Source of the DNA: Dryomyza anilis
Lineage: Eukaryota > Arthropoda > Insecta > Diptera > Dryomyzidae
Direction: 5' to 3'
Length of the DNA: 64,000 bases
Assembly: GCA_951804985.1 (NCBI GenBank)
Contig: OX638133.1
Location: 23,528,963-23,592,962, forward strand
How positions within the stretch are numbered: the stretch's first letter is position 1; the number at the start of each line of letters is the position of its first letter. The notes below the pieces were generated by a model, which was not told the DNA's origin, made no database searches, and saw nothing but the letters and a program-made list of their open reading frames with translations. The position numbers and the translations under genes were made by a program. Below, piece by piece: positions 33,805 through 45,100 of the stretch.

Positions 33805-35287
33805 TGGAATATAACATATTCATTTGGTAATTTAATTATTATAATGAAGGAAGACGCCATACATAAAAACCATAAGAAATAAGTACATTACATACATCAC
33901 ATTTATGAACAAATACATAAAACACAGCCGCAGTAGCTCAGTGGTTAGTACGTTGGACTGCGAGCCGAAAGGTCCCCGGTTCAAGCCAGGACTGGGGCTA
34001 ACAACATCTTTTCATAGAAGCATTTTTCTATATCGCGCTACCTCTCGTCAGTAAATGGCAAACCTACGAGTGTAAAACCATTGCCTATGAAAAAGCTCTC
34101 ACCCGCCGTTCGGATTCGGCAATAAACTGTAGGTCCCACCACTTTGAGTACAAATATAACACGCACAGCTCAAAATGGTGAGAGAGCTCGGCCGAAGTTC
34201 TATACAGGACTGTAGCGCCAAACTATTATTTATGATTATGAAGGAAGACTAGGGCAAAGTGGGACATATTTTGATTTTATACAAAAAAAGTACATTCGAA
34301 TATTTTTTTAAATTCTGTTGAAGGGTCTATTTTATATTGATTGATAATTCATAAAACATAATATGTTCAATAAAATTTCCACAAACAATGCTTTAATTAT
34401 GTTTCCCACTTTACCTTAGAATGCGTTTCCCACTTTACACAAGAATGCCTTTCCCACTACACCCCATTATCGCAATTTGTACATAACTTTGCACCATTTA
34501 AGCCATGTTAAATTATTTTAACATTGCTTATTTGAAGTGGAATATCACATATTCATTTGGTCATTTAATTATTATAGTGAAGAAATACTAGGGCAAAGTG
34601 GGACATATTTTGATTTTCTACAAAAAAAAAATAAATTCGAATATTTTTTTAAATTCTGTTGAAGGGTCTATTTTATATTGATTGATAATTCATAAAACAC
34701 AATATGTTCAATAAAATTTCAACAAACAATGCTTTACTTATGATTCCCACTTTACCTTAGAATGCGTTTCCCACTTTACCCAAGAATGCCTTTCCCACTA
34801 CACCCCAATATCGCAATTTGTACATAACTTTGCACCATTTAAGCAATGTTAAATTATTTGAAAAACCCGTTTGTATTTGCAAAGATATACAATATTCGAT
34901 CATTTTAAACATACTTTCTTAAATAAAATGATAAAAATTCTCAATTTTTACTAGCAAGCACCAAGACTTTAAAAAAAAAATAAAAAAAATGTTTTTCCAA
35001 TTATTGGAATAAAGGATTTAATTTGTTTATAATCATGGCTAACAAAGTTGATGCCATATTTAGATATTCTCAATTTTTACTAGCAAGCACCAAGACTTTA
35101 AAAAAAAAATAAAAAAAATGTTTTTCCAATTATTGGAATAAAGGATTTAATTTGTTTATAATCATGGCTAACAAAGTTGATGCCATATTTAGAAGGTCTT
35201 AACAATTGTTTTTATTTTTAAAGTGCAAAAATATGTCAAAAAATTATAATTTCTCACATTACCCATGTCCCACTTAACCCCAGGTTC
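33805..35287 (-). mobile_element. GTCCCACTTTACCCC-ended element, copy A, with tandem-duplicated end
   Basis: Running right to left, the element starts TAGAGAACCTGGGGTTAAGTG (35,287) and reads GGGACATGGGTAATGTGAGA. The same segment begins copy B at 41,258 on the plus strand. The opposite end, GGGCAAAGTGGGACATATTT, occurs twice (34,252 and 34,592) because a 339-bp block is tandemly duplicated (units start near 33,805 and 34,538 once the SINE is removed). A second tandem duplication of about 129 bp covers 34,937-35,195. No transposase is visible. Ends rich in TGGGAC with TA outside suggest a pogo/Tigger-like DNA transposon; this is inference. Confidence 0.7.
33926..34237 (+). mobile_element. SINE family 1, copy 3, with 70-bp extra 5' sequence
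   Basis: Full-length SINE with head, body and ATT tail. The 12-bp target duplication ATGAAGGAAGAC is at 33,844-33,855 and 34,238-34,249, so the inserted DNA is 33,856-34,237 and includes 70 bp (33,856-33,925) that is not SINE. The sister copy of the tandem duplication (near 34,575) has no insertion, so it gives the empty site. Confidence 0.9.
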
Positions 35288-35391
35288 TCTACATTGTTCA
35301 AAAATGGTTTTAAATTTATTGTAGTTTAAAACCCCTTTTAACAGTTCCGAGAACCGAATAAATCAGTTGCGCAATTATTTGGTTTCTGTGC
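35288..35391. other. Short spacer
   Basis: Nothing recognised. Confidence 0.3.
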
Positions 35392-35826
35392 CGCCCTAGT
35401 AGAAATTTGCCCGATGCGCCATCGGAAAATGATCGGGTTTTCGTTGGGTAAGCTCTATTAGAGAAAATATGATCATTACCTTTGCATGCCCTTATCATGC
35501 TTACCATACCAGGGTTTACATTATCTAAATAGTCAATGTTTCCGATCATAGGTACATTATTTGTTCCTCATAACGATATTAGCATCAGGCAATGATCAAG
35601 ATTTAATGAGAGAAACCCTATTATGCTCGGGCTCTGACAAGGCAATTGTCGGGTAAATAATAAAATGGGGTATTGCCTGATTAGTACATGATCATTGCCC
35701 TGAGTGTAGTACATGATCAGGAAACTGCGTTACAAGGACATTATGGGCCTCGTCATATCCCGATCATCTCAAATAATGACATGATCACTTCATGACCATG
35801 GCACTACTAAAATTTCTACTGGGGCG
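35392..35826. mobile_element. 435-bp inverted-repeat element (CGCCCTAGTAGAAATTT ends)
   Basis: The left end CGCCCTAGTAGAAATTT is matched by AAATTTCTACTGGGGCG at the right (one mismatch). The inside is rich in ATGATCA and GATCATTGCC words and is less AT-rich than its surroundings. No target duplication identified. Non-coding MITE-like element; superfamily unknown. Confidence 0.7.
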
Positions 35827-36159
35827 ATAAGAAAAATCGTTTTGTCTAGTTTATTTTTTAATAACTACTATTCGGGTATATACAGCGTTCGATGACGTTC
35901 CGGATGACTTTGTAGGAAAATTTTCAAAAACAATGATAGTAAATTCGATATTTCAATACAAAAATTTGTTTTTCCAGACGTATGCAAAATGTTCAAGTCA
36001 AAATAAGCGCTTTGAATTTATATTTTCATATTAAAATTTCGTATTTAAAACTTTGTGTATACAAATATTTATATGAAATGTTGTTAAAAATCTGGAACAT
36101 GCACCATTTTTATTTTTTATAAATACTCATTTAAAACATTTTAATTTTCATATTAGATA
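35827..36159. other. AT-rich intergenic
   Basis: Nothing recognised. Confidence 0.35.
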
Positions 36160-36419
36160 TCGTCGTTGTAGAACGAAAAGTCACCATATATATTTTTATG
36201 AAAAACTTAAATTTCGACTTTGTTGATTAATATTATAAAAAGTAATTGATGCATTTTTAAAGTTGAAATATCAATTGATTGATTTACATTTTCTTAACTT
36301 CAAAATAGATTAAAAATGGAGATCATCGATTTAAAATTGACAGATATATAAAGATTTTTGTATATGAATATTTGGCATTTTGAAAATGTATTTGGTGACT
36401 TTTCGTTCTACAACGACGA
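36160..36419. mobile_element. TA-flanked MITE, copy 2
   Basis: 260 bp, ends TCGTCGTTGTAGAACGAAAA and inverse, TA on both sides (36,158-36,159 and 36,420-36,421). It matches copy 1 inside and has about 66 bp more, including AATATTATAAAAAGTAATTG, also present in copies 3 and 4. This is the most complete copy. Confidence 0.9.
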
Positions 36420-38473
36420 TATGTATATATCTGTGCTGCTAGTTTTTTAATTTTATCTTTTATGACCAATGAATTTTTAGTGTATTTTTTTAAAATAATC
36501 ATAAAAATAAAAATGACAAAAAAAATCATTTTCAGTATATATTTCACTTTTTTTTTGTAAAATACAATTCTGCTAAATTTTTTTTAAACATTTTAACATA
36601 AATTATTTTAACAGTCGCCATAAAAATATTTAATGTCACAACACGTTTCATTGCACAGAGCCAGAAAACTACTGACCATAACCAATTGCAGTCAACATTC
36701 CTGAACTCTAAAAACATGCAAAAAAAAAAAAAAACATCCACCCAAACACCCTAAAAAAAGTCTTTTACAAAACATTTACGTACAAAAAAATTTCACTTAA
36801 TACAAACCTTACAGAAATTTTCACTCAAACCATTTAACATTTTAAGCAAAGACCTTCAGCCAACCCTAACATCATATTTTATATAAACGTTGAGGTCACC
36901 AGAACCTTTAGTACTAGCATTAATGCTCTTTCCCCACTCTTGCAAAATTTCCAAAAGAACCATCTATTGTAACCTCAACAAAAATAACTAACTATATAAA
37001 AAAAAACTCCCCCTCCAAAACACCAAACCACCAACAGCAACATAACCAAACACCTATAAAAATAACATCAAACCCCACATCGAATTCCGTAAAAGACTGC
37101 TTTGCCTCTATTAAATACCTCGACAAATATACTCAAATATATACCATACCATGCGCTTTACTTCAACCATCAATTGTACCAAACTCAAATACCACATATA
37201 CCACAAAACCCAACCCCCCCAACCCAAATTCGCCATAAAACCAGTCATAAGTAATAAAGCACAGAACTCTGCGGCCCAAAGTATGTCAGCGATATTCAAT
37301 TCAATTTAATATTCAAAAATTAATGACTGAAATTGGATATTTATGGAATTTCAATAGCATTCAGTGAAATACAGTGAAATTCGCGTAAACCGAATGAATA
37401 CCCTGCAGCAGCAATGCTATCGCGTATTTTTAAGTGCGCCGCATAAATTATTGGCGCTGTTTTTTAAGATTTGTGCGAAGGATTTCCGAATTCACGCCGT
37501 GAATATATTTTTGTTTAATTTTTATATATTTCTTTTTTTTTGCCAAACTTCAGTATAAAATGTATAGGGTCTACTACAATGCAATATTTACGTAATTACG
37601 CTTAATGGCAAATTTATTACGCATCGAAAATGTAAAAATCATAAACGTTTAAAATTAAATTCCATGACGCAGCTGGTGCCGTGCTGTACCGCTCGACGGA
37701 TGCGCCGCCGTAAAAACAATAAAAATGCGCGGCTGCCAGATAAATTATAATAAATTATTAAAGTATAAAATCAATAACAGAAAAGTGTATGTAAATTTAT
37801 TTGGCACCCAAGTCACACAGTAACTGCTATAAAATGGGGATTTATTATAATGAGGTTGACTTAAGTGGAAGCTGTAATAAAATGTTGCTGTATTAAAAAG
37901 AAGCCTATATTAAAAAGTGTATATAAAATTAATTTTTAAGTAGTTTAAACAAAAATCAATTTATCTCAAGTAGGTACTCGTTTGACACATAAACGTTAAA
38001 CGATTTAATTATATTTATATCTTATCAAAGGAAAAAAAACCACAAACATGCGTCTATCAATCCATCTGCTCCGTCATACATCCATCCATCAATATTTATA
38101 CCGAACAATGCGCTTTTGTGGTTTTGTGGAAAGTCAAGAAAAAAGTAAAATAAAAATAATTCACATTCTACAAATCTTTGTATGAGCGTTAACAAAATCA
38201 AACGTTTTGATTTATGGATTATGTGGTTTTGAAGGTTTACTTCATGGTTCATGGTTATGTTGTATAGATAAAGACCGATTTTCATGCAATTATTTTGAAA
38301 ATATTAAATTGAAAATAATACCAAGTTCTATGGTAAAGAAATTCGTATTTGTCTAGTTCAAATATAACCACAAAACACAATAAGGGTCTGCATGTAAACA
38401 ATGAAAAAAAATGTATATTATGAATATTTCTACCTTTTATGCATTTTCCATTATATCCGAATTTCAGATTTCT
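36420..38473. other. Intergenic, no gene seen
   Basis: Positions 36,720-37,240 are unusual: A/C-rich on the plus strand with CCAAACACC and CCCCAACCC words and few G. Positions 37,330-37,720 are of mixed composition. Frames of 60-86 codons are unsupported. Confidence 0.4.
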
Positions 38474-38698
38474 ACACACAGAAAAAAATTCCCTCAAATA
38501 CCATTAAAATTGGTCAATAGAACAAATATTGATTTAATAGTATACAAAAAATAAATCTTTTCATATAAACTCAATGGCAATGTCATGGTATTTTCTAGTA
38601 TTTAATGGTATTTTCCGATTAAAATAATAAATTATCCTATTGACTATTTTTAATAGTAAAAAACTATTATTTATATAGTATTTTTTTTCTGGGTGTAC
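38474..38698. mobile_element. Small MITE with ACACAGAAAAAAA ends
   Basis: About 225 bp between ACACAGAAAAAAATTCC and the inverted TTTTTTTTCTGGGTGT. Internal words (ATTGGTCAATAG, CCATTAAAATTG, AATGGTATTTTCC) also partly mirror each other. The same outer motif occurs singly at 9.7, 23.1 and 46.2 kb. Non-coding. Confidence 0.65.
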
Positions 38699-39012
38699 TA
38701 GGGATCAATAGTTTTTAATATTACAACATTAAAAAGTTTTTTTTTAAAGCTAAAATTTAAATTTTCTTTGTTTTCAACAATCGATTATTTCATAAGAATT
38801 TCGAATTAAATGATTTAGAATTCAATATCTTTACACAAACAATTATTTACAACGAATTCAAATTATTAAATTTAAATTTATTCCTGAAAATAAATTTTTC
38901 ACTACAAAATAAATGCATTTTAATGCTTTCTAGTTAAAATTTGAATCAAAGAACTTTTGATAATTTATAACCACGAAAAGAAAGTTGAATATCTAATCAT
39001 TCCAAAACGGTA
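38699..39012. other. AT-rich intergenic
   Basis: Nothing recognised. Confidence 0.35.
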
Positions 39013-40420
39013 TATGGGCCTTTCCACACCAAATCGACCAGTGGTTGGAACTTCGTTTTCAATGACATTTGGGCAACTGATAAAGAGCTAATGCAATGAT
39101 CATATTTTTCCGACCACTTCTTTCAGAGATACAGTGATTCAATATTACAATAAATGGACACTTTTATATGGTTCTTCATATTTAAATATCTCTTAAACTA
39201 GAAATGATAAAAACTCCGTTGAGGAGTTGGTATTTTGATGGCATCATATTGTTACGAAAAGATGTAATTTGCAATCAACAATAATATATGAGACGCAAGA
39301 CAATTCAGCGCACTAAGTAATGTAATAGAAAGAGACGGAAGATCATTCAGCGCACTAAGCAATGTGCGAGAAAGAGAAAGTCGCACGACACGTTTGTGGA
39401 ACAATCTCCCTGCGTCCGTTTTTCCCGACATTTTCGATATTGGCAAGTTCAAAACAAACATTCACCGACACTACACCATCTTTCCCCCCACCCTTTAACC
39501 TATCAACCCTTCTTACGATCAACACTGTGCATTGCATGTATAGGGGGCATCCCCTGAGCGTTGGTTAATTAAAAAAAAAAAAAACAAACAAAAACCCAAT
39601 AGCATGCGTCATTCACGAAACGAGTAGAAGGTTCTCGAAACAAGTCGAAGCTTGTCGAAACGTGTCGAACTGATGCATGCAGTATATAAGGCAGCCGCAT
39701 CTAAGGCACTTCACTTCAGTTGTGATTTGAGAGTGAACCAGTGCGTCTCTTGAGTGAACATTGTTAAGCTAAATTGTATAATTCAGCAGTTGATATAAGT
39801 GATTAAATAAATAAAGTTAATTAATACCAGTTAAAATAAACTAGTTAAAACCAAATATTAGTGTGCTTTTATTTTGTACACAATCCAGCGATACGAACTC
39901 GTAGAACAGTTTTCCGAAGACTGAATTTTCGTAACAATATTTTAAAAAATAATTATCTAAATTTTTATATATTTTTTGTATTGAAAAAAACAAATTTTTT
40001 GAAGTAAAATTTGCGATAACTTTTTAATATATATATATATTTTTTTCAATACAAAATTTAAATAAAAATACAGAATGTTAAAATGAGTCTTTTTAAGGAA
40101 ACAAAATTTGAACACATGTTCAACATTAATTTTCAAAAATCTTGTTATATAAGTTTTAAAACGAAACCTCAATCGGGTTTCTAGCTTTACTTTTTCAGAA
40201 GATATTTGCACATGAACAATCACACAAATATGATATTCGGACCATTTTTTTCAACTATGAACCACTGCATCTCTGAAAGTAGTGGTCGGAAAAAATAAAA
40301 AAAAAATTGATCAATGCATATGTCGATACTCTTTATCAGTTACCCAAATTTCATTGAAATGAAAAATGAAAAATGTAAAATTTAACTTTTTGTTGATCGA
40401 TTTGGTGTGGAATGCTCCAT
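39013..40420. mobile_element. TTCCACACCAAATCGACC-ended element, copy 1, split by a solo LTR
   Basis: The left end GGGCCTTTCCACACCAAATC (39,016) is mirrored by GATTTGGTGTGGAATGCTCC (40,400-40,419). Inner arms share an inverted CTTTATCAGTT, CCACTT/AAGTAGTGG and AGAGATACAGTG / CACTGCATCTCT block. Removing the LTR inserted at 39,250-39,936 leaves about 720 bp, similar to copy 2 (53,721-54,340, 620 bp). No transposase. Confidence 0.8.
39250..39936 (+). mobile_element. Solo LTR of a Gypsy-like retrotransposon
   Basis: 687 bp starting TGTTACGAAAAGATG and ending GAATTTTCGTAACA, with the 4-bp duplication ATAT on each side (39,246-39,249 and 39,937-39,940). TG...CA ends and a 4-bp duplication fit the Gypsy type. 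Order inside: five or six GTCGAAAC-like repeats (39,615-39,667), a TATA box GCAGTATATAAGGC (39,680), an initiator-like CTTCAGTTGTG (39,714) about 30 bp later, and AATAAATAAAG (39,807) as a likely polyadenylation signal. No internal coding region remains, so it arose by recombination between two LTRs. Confidence 0.92.
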
Positions 40421-41162
40421 GGCATGAGGTTGTGCCAACCTACTAGTCAGCAAGCATGAGGTTGTGCCAACCTCCTATTCAGCAAGCATGCCGAAACCTC
40501 CAATTGAAATTTTATTTTAAGATATTTTTTTTTATATATTAAACTTATTTATGTAAAGTTTTCTATATGTATTTTTGATGCTTGAATATGTCATGCACAC
40601 AATTTCAAAAAATATATCTATTAATTCATGTTCCCTGAAAAATAAAAACAGTATGAAGGACACATTTAATATTTTATTTCATCATAATTAGGCAAAATAA
40701 AAAATTATTTATAATGCCACATATGAAACATATTTTTATTATATTTCACTAGCTAAACAGAAATTTGTATTGAATTTATTCATTATTTTATTAATATTCA
40801 TATATTTATTTCGCATTTTCACTTAATTAATGAATTTCCTATTGCTTGCCACTTGTGAATATTTTTGGCGTTTATTTATTTCTGCATGTATCTGATGCCG
40901 AACTGATGATAGTCATGAGGTTGCCGTTTGTCATTTATTTGTTGATACAATGACGTACTTAGTTGCCGTAACAAATGTACAAACGTCAAATTTTGGCAGA
41001 ATGAAAAATGCAATCATGAGTGTACGACAACCGAACGTGCAGTTGCGCGGACTAACATTTCGGCTAGAGTAAAAAATTGTACGTTCATTTTAATACCATG
41101 AGGTTAACAACAAATGCTTTTCGGTTGCATCACTGAAACGTTGGTTCAATTAACCTCATGCC
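40421..41162. mobile_element. Possible inverted-repeat element with CATGAGGTT ends
   Basis: GGCATGAGGTTGTGCCAACC at the left (40,421, repeated once at 40,454) is mirrored by GGTTCAATTAACCTCATGCC at 41,144-41,162. Two further CATGAGGTT words lie at 40,914 and 41,097. It abuts the previous element exactly. No target duplication seen. Confidence 0.5.
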
Positions 41163-41254
41163 AAAAGAGGATTTTTCTGTGTGCGCAAAAACGTTAAAAC
41201 AAATAAAATCAAATTTTCACATTTGTTTTCACTTAAATGTGAAAATTTGAATTT

Positions 41255-42640
41255 GTAATGTGGGACATGAGATAATGTGAGAAATTTCCCTATTTTTTTC
41301 ATTTTTTGCTTTTAGAATAATAATAAAAACAATTGTCAAGTCATTCTTAATATGAAATCAACTTTATCGTCTATGGTTATATTCAAATTTAAACCTCGAA
41401 AAGCAATCGAGAAACAAGTGAAGAAAATATTTTTTTAATGTTTATTAGAGTACTGAATACTGTTTGGTATCAAAAACTGAAAATTTGTATCGCTTTTAAG
41501 ACGTTATGTTTAAAATTATCGTTTATTCTATATCTTTTTAAATATAAACGAGTTTTGCAAATAATTTAACTTAAATGGTGCTAAGTTATCCAAATTGCAA
41601 TATTGGGGTAAAGTAGGAAACATTTTCTGGGGTACAGTGGGAAACGTAATTTAAGCAATAATTGTTGTAATTTTAGTGAAAATATTGTGTTATATTAATT
41701 ATATAATTGGTTATACCATGAAAAAAACTTCATTCTAGGTAACAAACTAATTAAAAGCAACATCTTGAATCCACCTGAGATAAGATCTGAATTGCAGAAG
41801 AAAGGCGAAAAGTGAACCTTTAACAGGAGCAAAAAGAAAACATCGGTAAATATTCTTCAACTTCATCGAGAGATAGTGCAGCTAACGTATTTGATTCTGT
41901 AGAAACTCTGCTGCCTATACGTAGCAAATTGCTGCACGCAACAACAACTTTGGCAAAATCCTGAGTTGATGCAGTTTTTGCATTCTTTGCTTATGGTTCT
42001 TTCTTCAATGCACATAATTCTTATTGTATTCATTGGAAAAGAAAAACTTAAGCGACTTGAAATGTAGAATCTGCAGAGAAAGATAGCTGAAGAAGGGGCT
42101 TGGCAGCCTCTGAAACAGGTGTACGATCTGCCACTCAATGCATTTTGCCAATGGTTTGTGTGTTTTATTTGTTGGTACAAAACACCCAATTTGTACCGAC
42201 TGGACCTTGAGCACGTTAAGACAATATCTTAAAATAAAATTAAGTTTCAACAATTCAGTGAACCGCAATATCTGCAAACGGCCTGTATATTTGAAATGTG
42301 GGTACTTGACGACCATTATTTTTTTTCTTCATTATTTTTCTTTCATTACCATTATTTTTTTTAATAACTTATTATAATTTTTTTTATCATTAATATATTT
42401 AACTTTGCTATGAAAAAAACAAAACATGAAAAGTAAAGACAAAAATAGCATTTTGATAATAATTTTGAAGTGTCCCACATTACCCCAACATTATTCAAGA
42501 AGTTCAAAATTGAGCTTCTTCAAAATCAATTGAAACGCATATAAATAGTATTATGTTAATGCAAAAATTGAGATCATCCACCAGTATATGGAACCTTCAA
42601 AAGAATTTATAAAATTATTCAAATGTACGTTTTTGGATGA
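41255..42640 (+). mobile_element. GTCCCACTTTACCCC-ended family, copy B
   Basis: Starts ATGTGGGACATGAGATAATG and aligns with copy A inverted and with copy C at 49.0 kb. Shared landmarks are ATGGTGCTAAGTTATCC, ATTGGGGTAAAGTAGGAAAC, GATCTGAATTGCAGAAG and AAGTTTCAACAATTC. Positions 41,860-42,320 are less AT-rich and open on both strands for about 100 codons, which may be relic coding sequence; no motif is certain. The right end near 42,640 is degraded. Confidence 0.7.
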
Positions 42641-42956
42641 AAATCTAAATGTTTCCTTTTTTACGCCAGGCTCACCTACACAAAAATATTGAGAAATTGA
42701 AATTTATAGGTCGTCTTAAGTATCAAACGAACAAAAATAATTAACGAATCTCATGCAAATGAAATTAATTTTATTAGCTACAAATATTTCGGTAATCGTG
42801 AAATGTACTAAAATTACTATTGGAAAAATCTCGCCAATTATATTCATTTATATATTTAATAGGTGTTTTAAAGGTTTTGATGCAAATGGAGGTCAATTTC
42901 GTTTCTTTATTTTGATTGGAAATAAATAAAAACTGTCAAAATTTGTCAATGTTATA
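42641..42956. other. AT-rich intergenic
   Basis: Nothing recognised. The following 8 bases (42,957-42,964, ATTTTTTT) are the left target duplication of the next element. Confidence 0.35.
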
Positions 42957-43424
42957 ATTTTTTTCAAGGATTGAAACCGTAATCGAAACCGAAACCGATA
43001 TCCGTTTAAAACCGATTCATTTTGAAAACCGAAACCGAAACCGTTATACGAAAATCATAAATAAACCGATTTCCAAAACCGATATAAACGGTTTCGGTTT
43101 TATACCGGTTTTAAAACGGTTTTAAAAAAAGCACAAAAACAGACAGAAACCAATTATTTTATTTTATAGAAAATCTCTAAAGTACAAGACATGTTTAAAT
43201 GTCATTAAATAAAATCTGGAGTTTTTCAAAAATAAAAACTTCTAGCTACAAAAATATTCACATGTTGTTTAAAAAAAAATTCCAGAAATGTGCCTGAAAT
43301 TTGTTATTCTTAATTCATTTGTGTGCCGGATAAATCGAATTCAACAAAAACCAGTTGGGAAGCTTAGATTACATGGGAAATTTTAAAGTAGGTTTTAGTA
43401 TGATAGTTAGGATTATCAAAATTA

Positions 43425-43914
43425 TAGTCGGTCTAAGCCGACTATAAATACCCTACACATATGTGTGGTTACCATTAAAAGTGGTATATAGGTCACCAGG
43501 GTAAACGAATCCTGAAAATAACTACAAACTTTCAATCGCTGAAGAATTTCCATTCATTTGATACCCATATTTACAAATGGGTAGGTGTACCGAATTTCAC
43601 TTTTTTTTTTTGGAACCACAAGTCGTTTCGCCGGAAACCATTATTTTTCATGTATTTGAGCATAAGTCAATATATATTTGACCAACTAAAGTTTTCCTAA
43701 GCACAGTAATCTTAATCTAAAGTTTCATTGCTCTAGCTCTTCTATTTTTTTTGTAATCGTGATTTCAACAGACAGACGGACATCGCTAAATCGACTCAGG
43801 AGGTCATGCTAATCAAGAATATATATACTTTTCCATACCGTAGATGCTTCCTTCTGAGTGTTACAAACGGCGTACCAAAGTGAATATACCCTTTCACTTT
43901 TAGTGTAGGGTATA
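43425..43914 (+). mobile_element. TACCCTACAC-ended element, copy 1
   Basis: Begins with the small hairpin TAGTCGGTCTAAGCCGACTA, then ATACCCTACACATATGTG. Ends CTTTTAGTGTAGGGTATAAA, so TACCCTACAC and GTGTAGGGTA form inverted ends. Contains GACAGACGGACATCGCTAAA and CAAGAATATATATACTTTTC, a layout frequent in fly interspersed repeats. Inverted copy at 59,045-59,701; related copy at 61,201-61,894; fragment at 53,605-53,705. Confidence 0.75.
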
Positions 43915-44204
43915 AAAACACAGGCAACTCCATGCACAAAATAGTCAAAGCTATTTGTTTTTCTTTTTTCTTCACTACGCTTGGGCTTTTCGTCGTCCGT
44001 CGAATCACTTATTTAGCGGCAAATCGTAAACAACTAAAAAGTACTAAGACTAAGATATTTTTAATATATAAACATTTTAACGGTGTACCTAAATTTGATT
44101 GCTATTGCTTTTAGTGTGTATGTACATTTTCTGCTTCTGCTTTGAAAGTGCAGCAACATGCTTGTTATAGATTTTTTGGAGGGAATTTTTTTATTTTGTT
44201 AATA

Positions 44205-45100
44205 ATATACGGAATATTTCATATAGGCATATTTCTGTTTTCTTCAGAGATTAAAAAAAATCGTACGTTATACGTCAAAAGAACACACACACAATCTTGC
44301 AGGGTAACATTTATCTTTGCGAACACAAATTCAAACGCAACAAATCGAACAGTAACAGAAAGAAAAGAGTACAACAATAACGAATTACCATACATACACA
44401 CACTTGCACAACGACAACACTTCGTTGTTATCCTGTATCATCGCATTGCAACAAACAAAAGCAAGACAACAAACAGACGCATGACAACGGACATACACAT
44501 GATAACAGACAGTCGCATGGTGCCACACTACACATATGTATCTCGTACAGCTATCTAGTTAGCAACAACAACGAGTTTTCTTTGTGGGACAAAAAATGTC
44601 CCGCCAAAAATTCTATCAAAAGCTTGGATGCTGCTTTATTCGCATTTTTGTTGTTGTTGTACTTTCAAACCAATCAGCGGATTCGTGAAAACAAAAACAA
44701 AAAGCAATATCAGCTAAATGAGGTACACTGTGAAAATGATCATATATTAATTTTTTTTTTGTTTCATAAGTTAAATGAAATAATGCACATAGAACTTAAC
44801 TTAAGAAAAACTTCATGATTTTACAATTAACAAAAAAAACTATGTATAAAAGTAAAACAAAAATAATAATGTGGATAACACAGTGCCTATGCACAATCGA
44901 TGTACCAACTTACGAAGAAAAACAACATTGTTTTGTCTATTTTATCTTTTTGAAGCGACTTTTGAAGCACTTTTGAAGCTATTTACCGCTTCAAAAGTGC
45001 TTCACAGATCTTATTTTTCAGATGCCTGTATTCTTTAGCCTTGAAAAACAAAAAAAAAATTATAAAAACACACATCTTCATTAATGTTTTTGTTGTTGTT
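44205..45100 (+). mobile_element. Shared 0.9-kb module, copy 1, with a 16-bp perfect hairpin
   Basis: Aligns over its length with 49,803-50,620. Shared words are CATATAGGCATATTTCTG, TTGCGAACACAAA, CGCATGACAAC repeats, CAACAACAACGAGTT, CCGCCAAAAATTCTATC and CACACATCTTCATTAATG. Near its end a perfect hairpin has arms GAAGCACTTTTGAAGC (44,965-44,980) and GCTTCAAAAGTGCTTC (44,989-45,004) around TATTTACC. Open frames of 60-138 codons are not conserved between the copies. Class unknown. Confidence 0.7.

Noticed and set aside
41863..42316. Cys-containing frames on both strands in copy B as a zinc-finger or transposase domain
   Set aside because: Cys spacing did not fit any domain I could name and the frame is not kept in copies A and C.
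44142..44558. 138-codon frame in the shared module
   Set aside because: Not preserved in the second copy at 49.9 kb, which has a different, shorter frame; the codons come from CAAC and ACAGACGCATG repeats.
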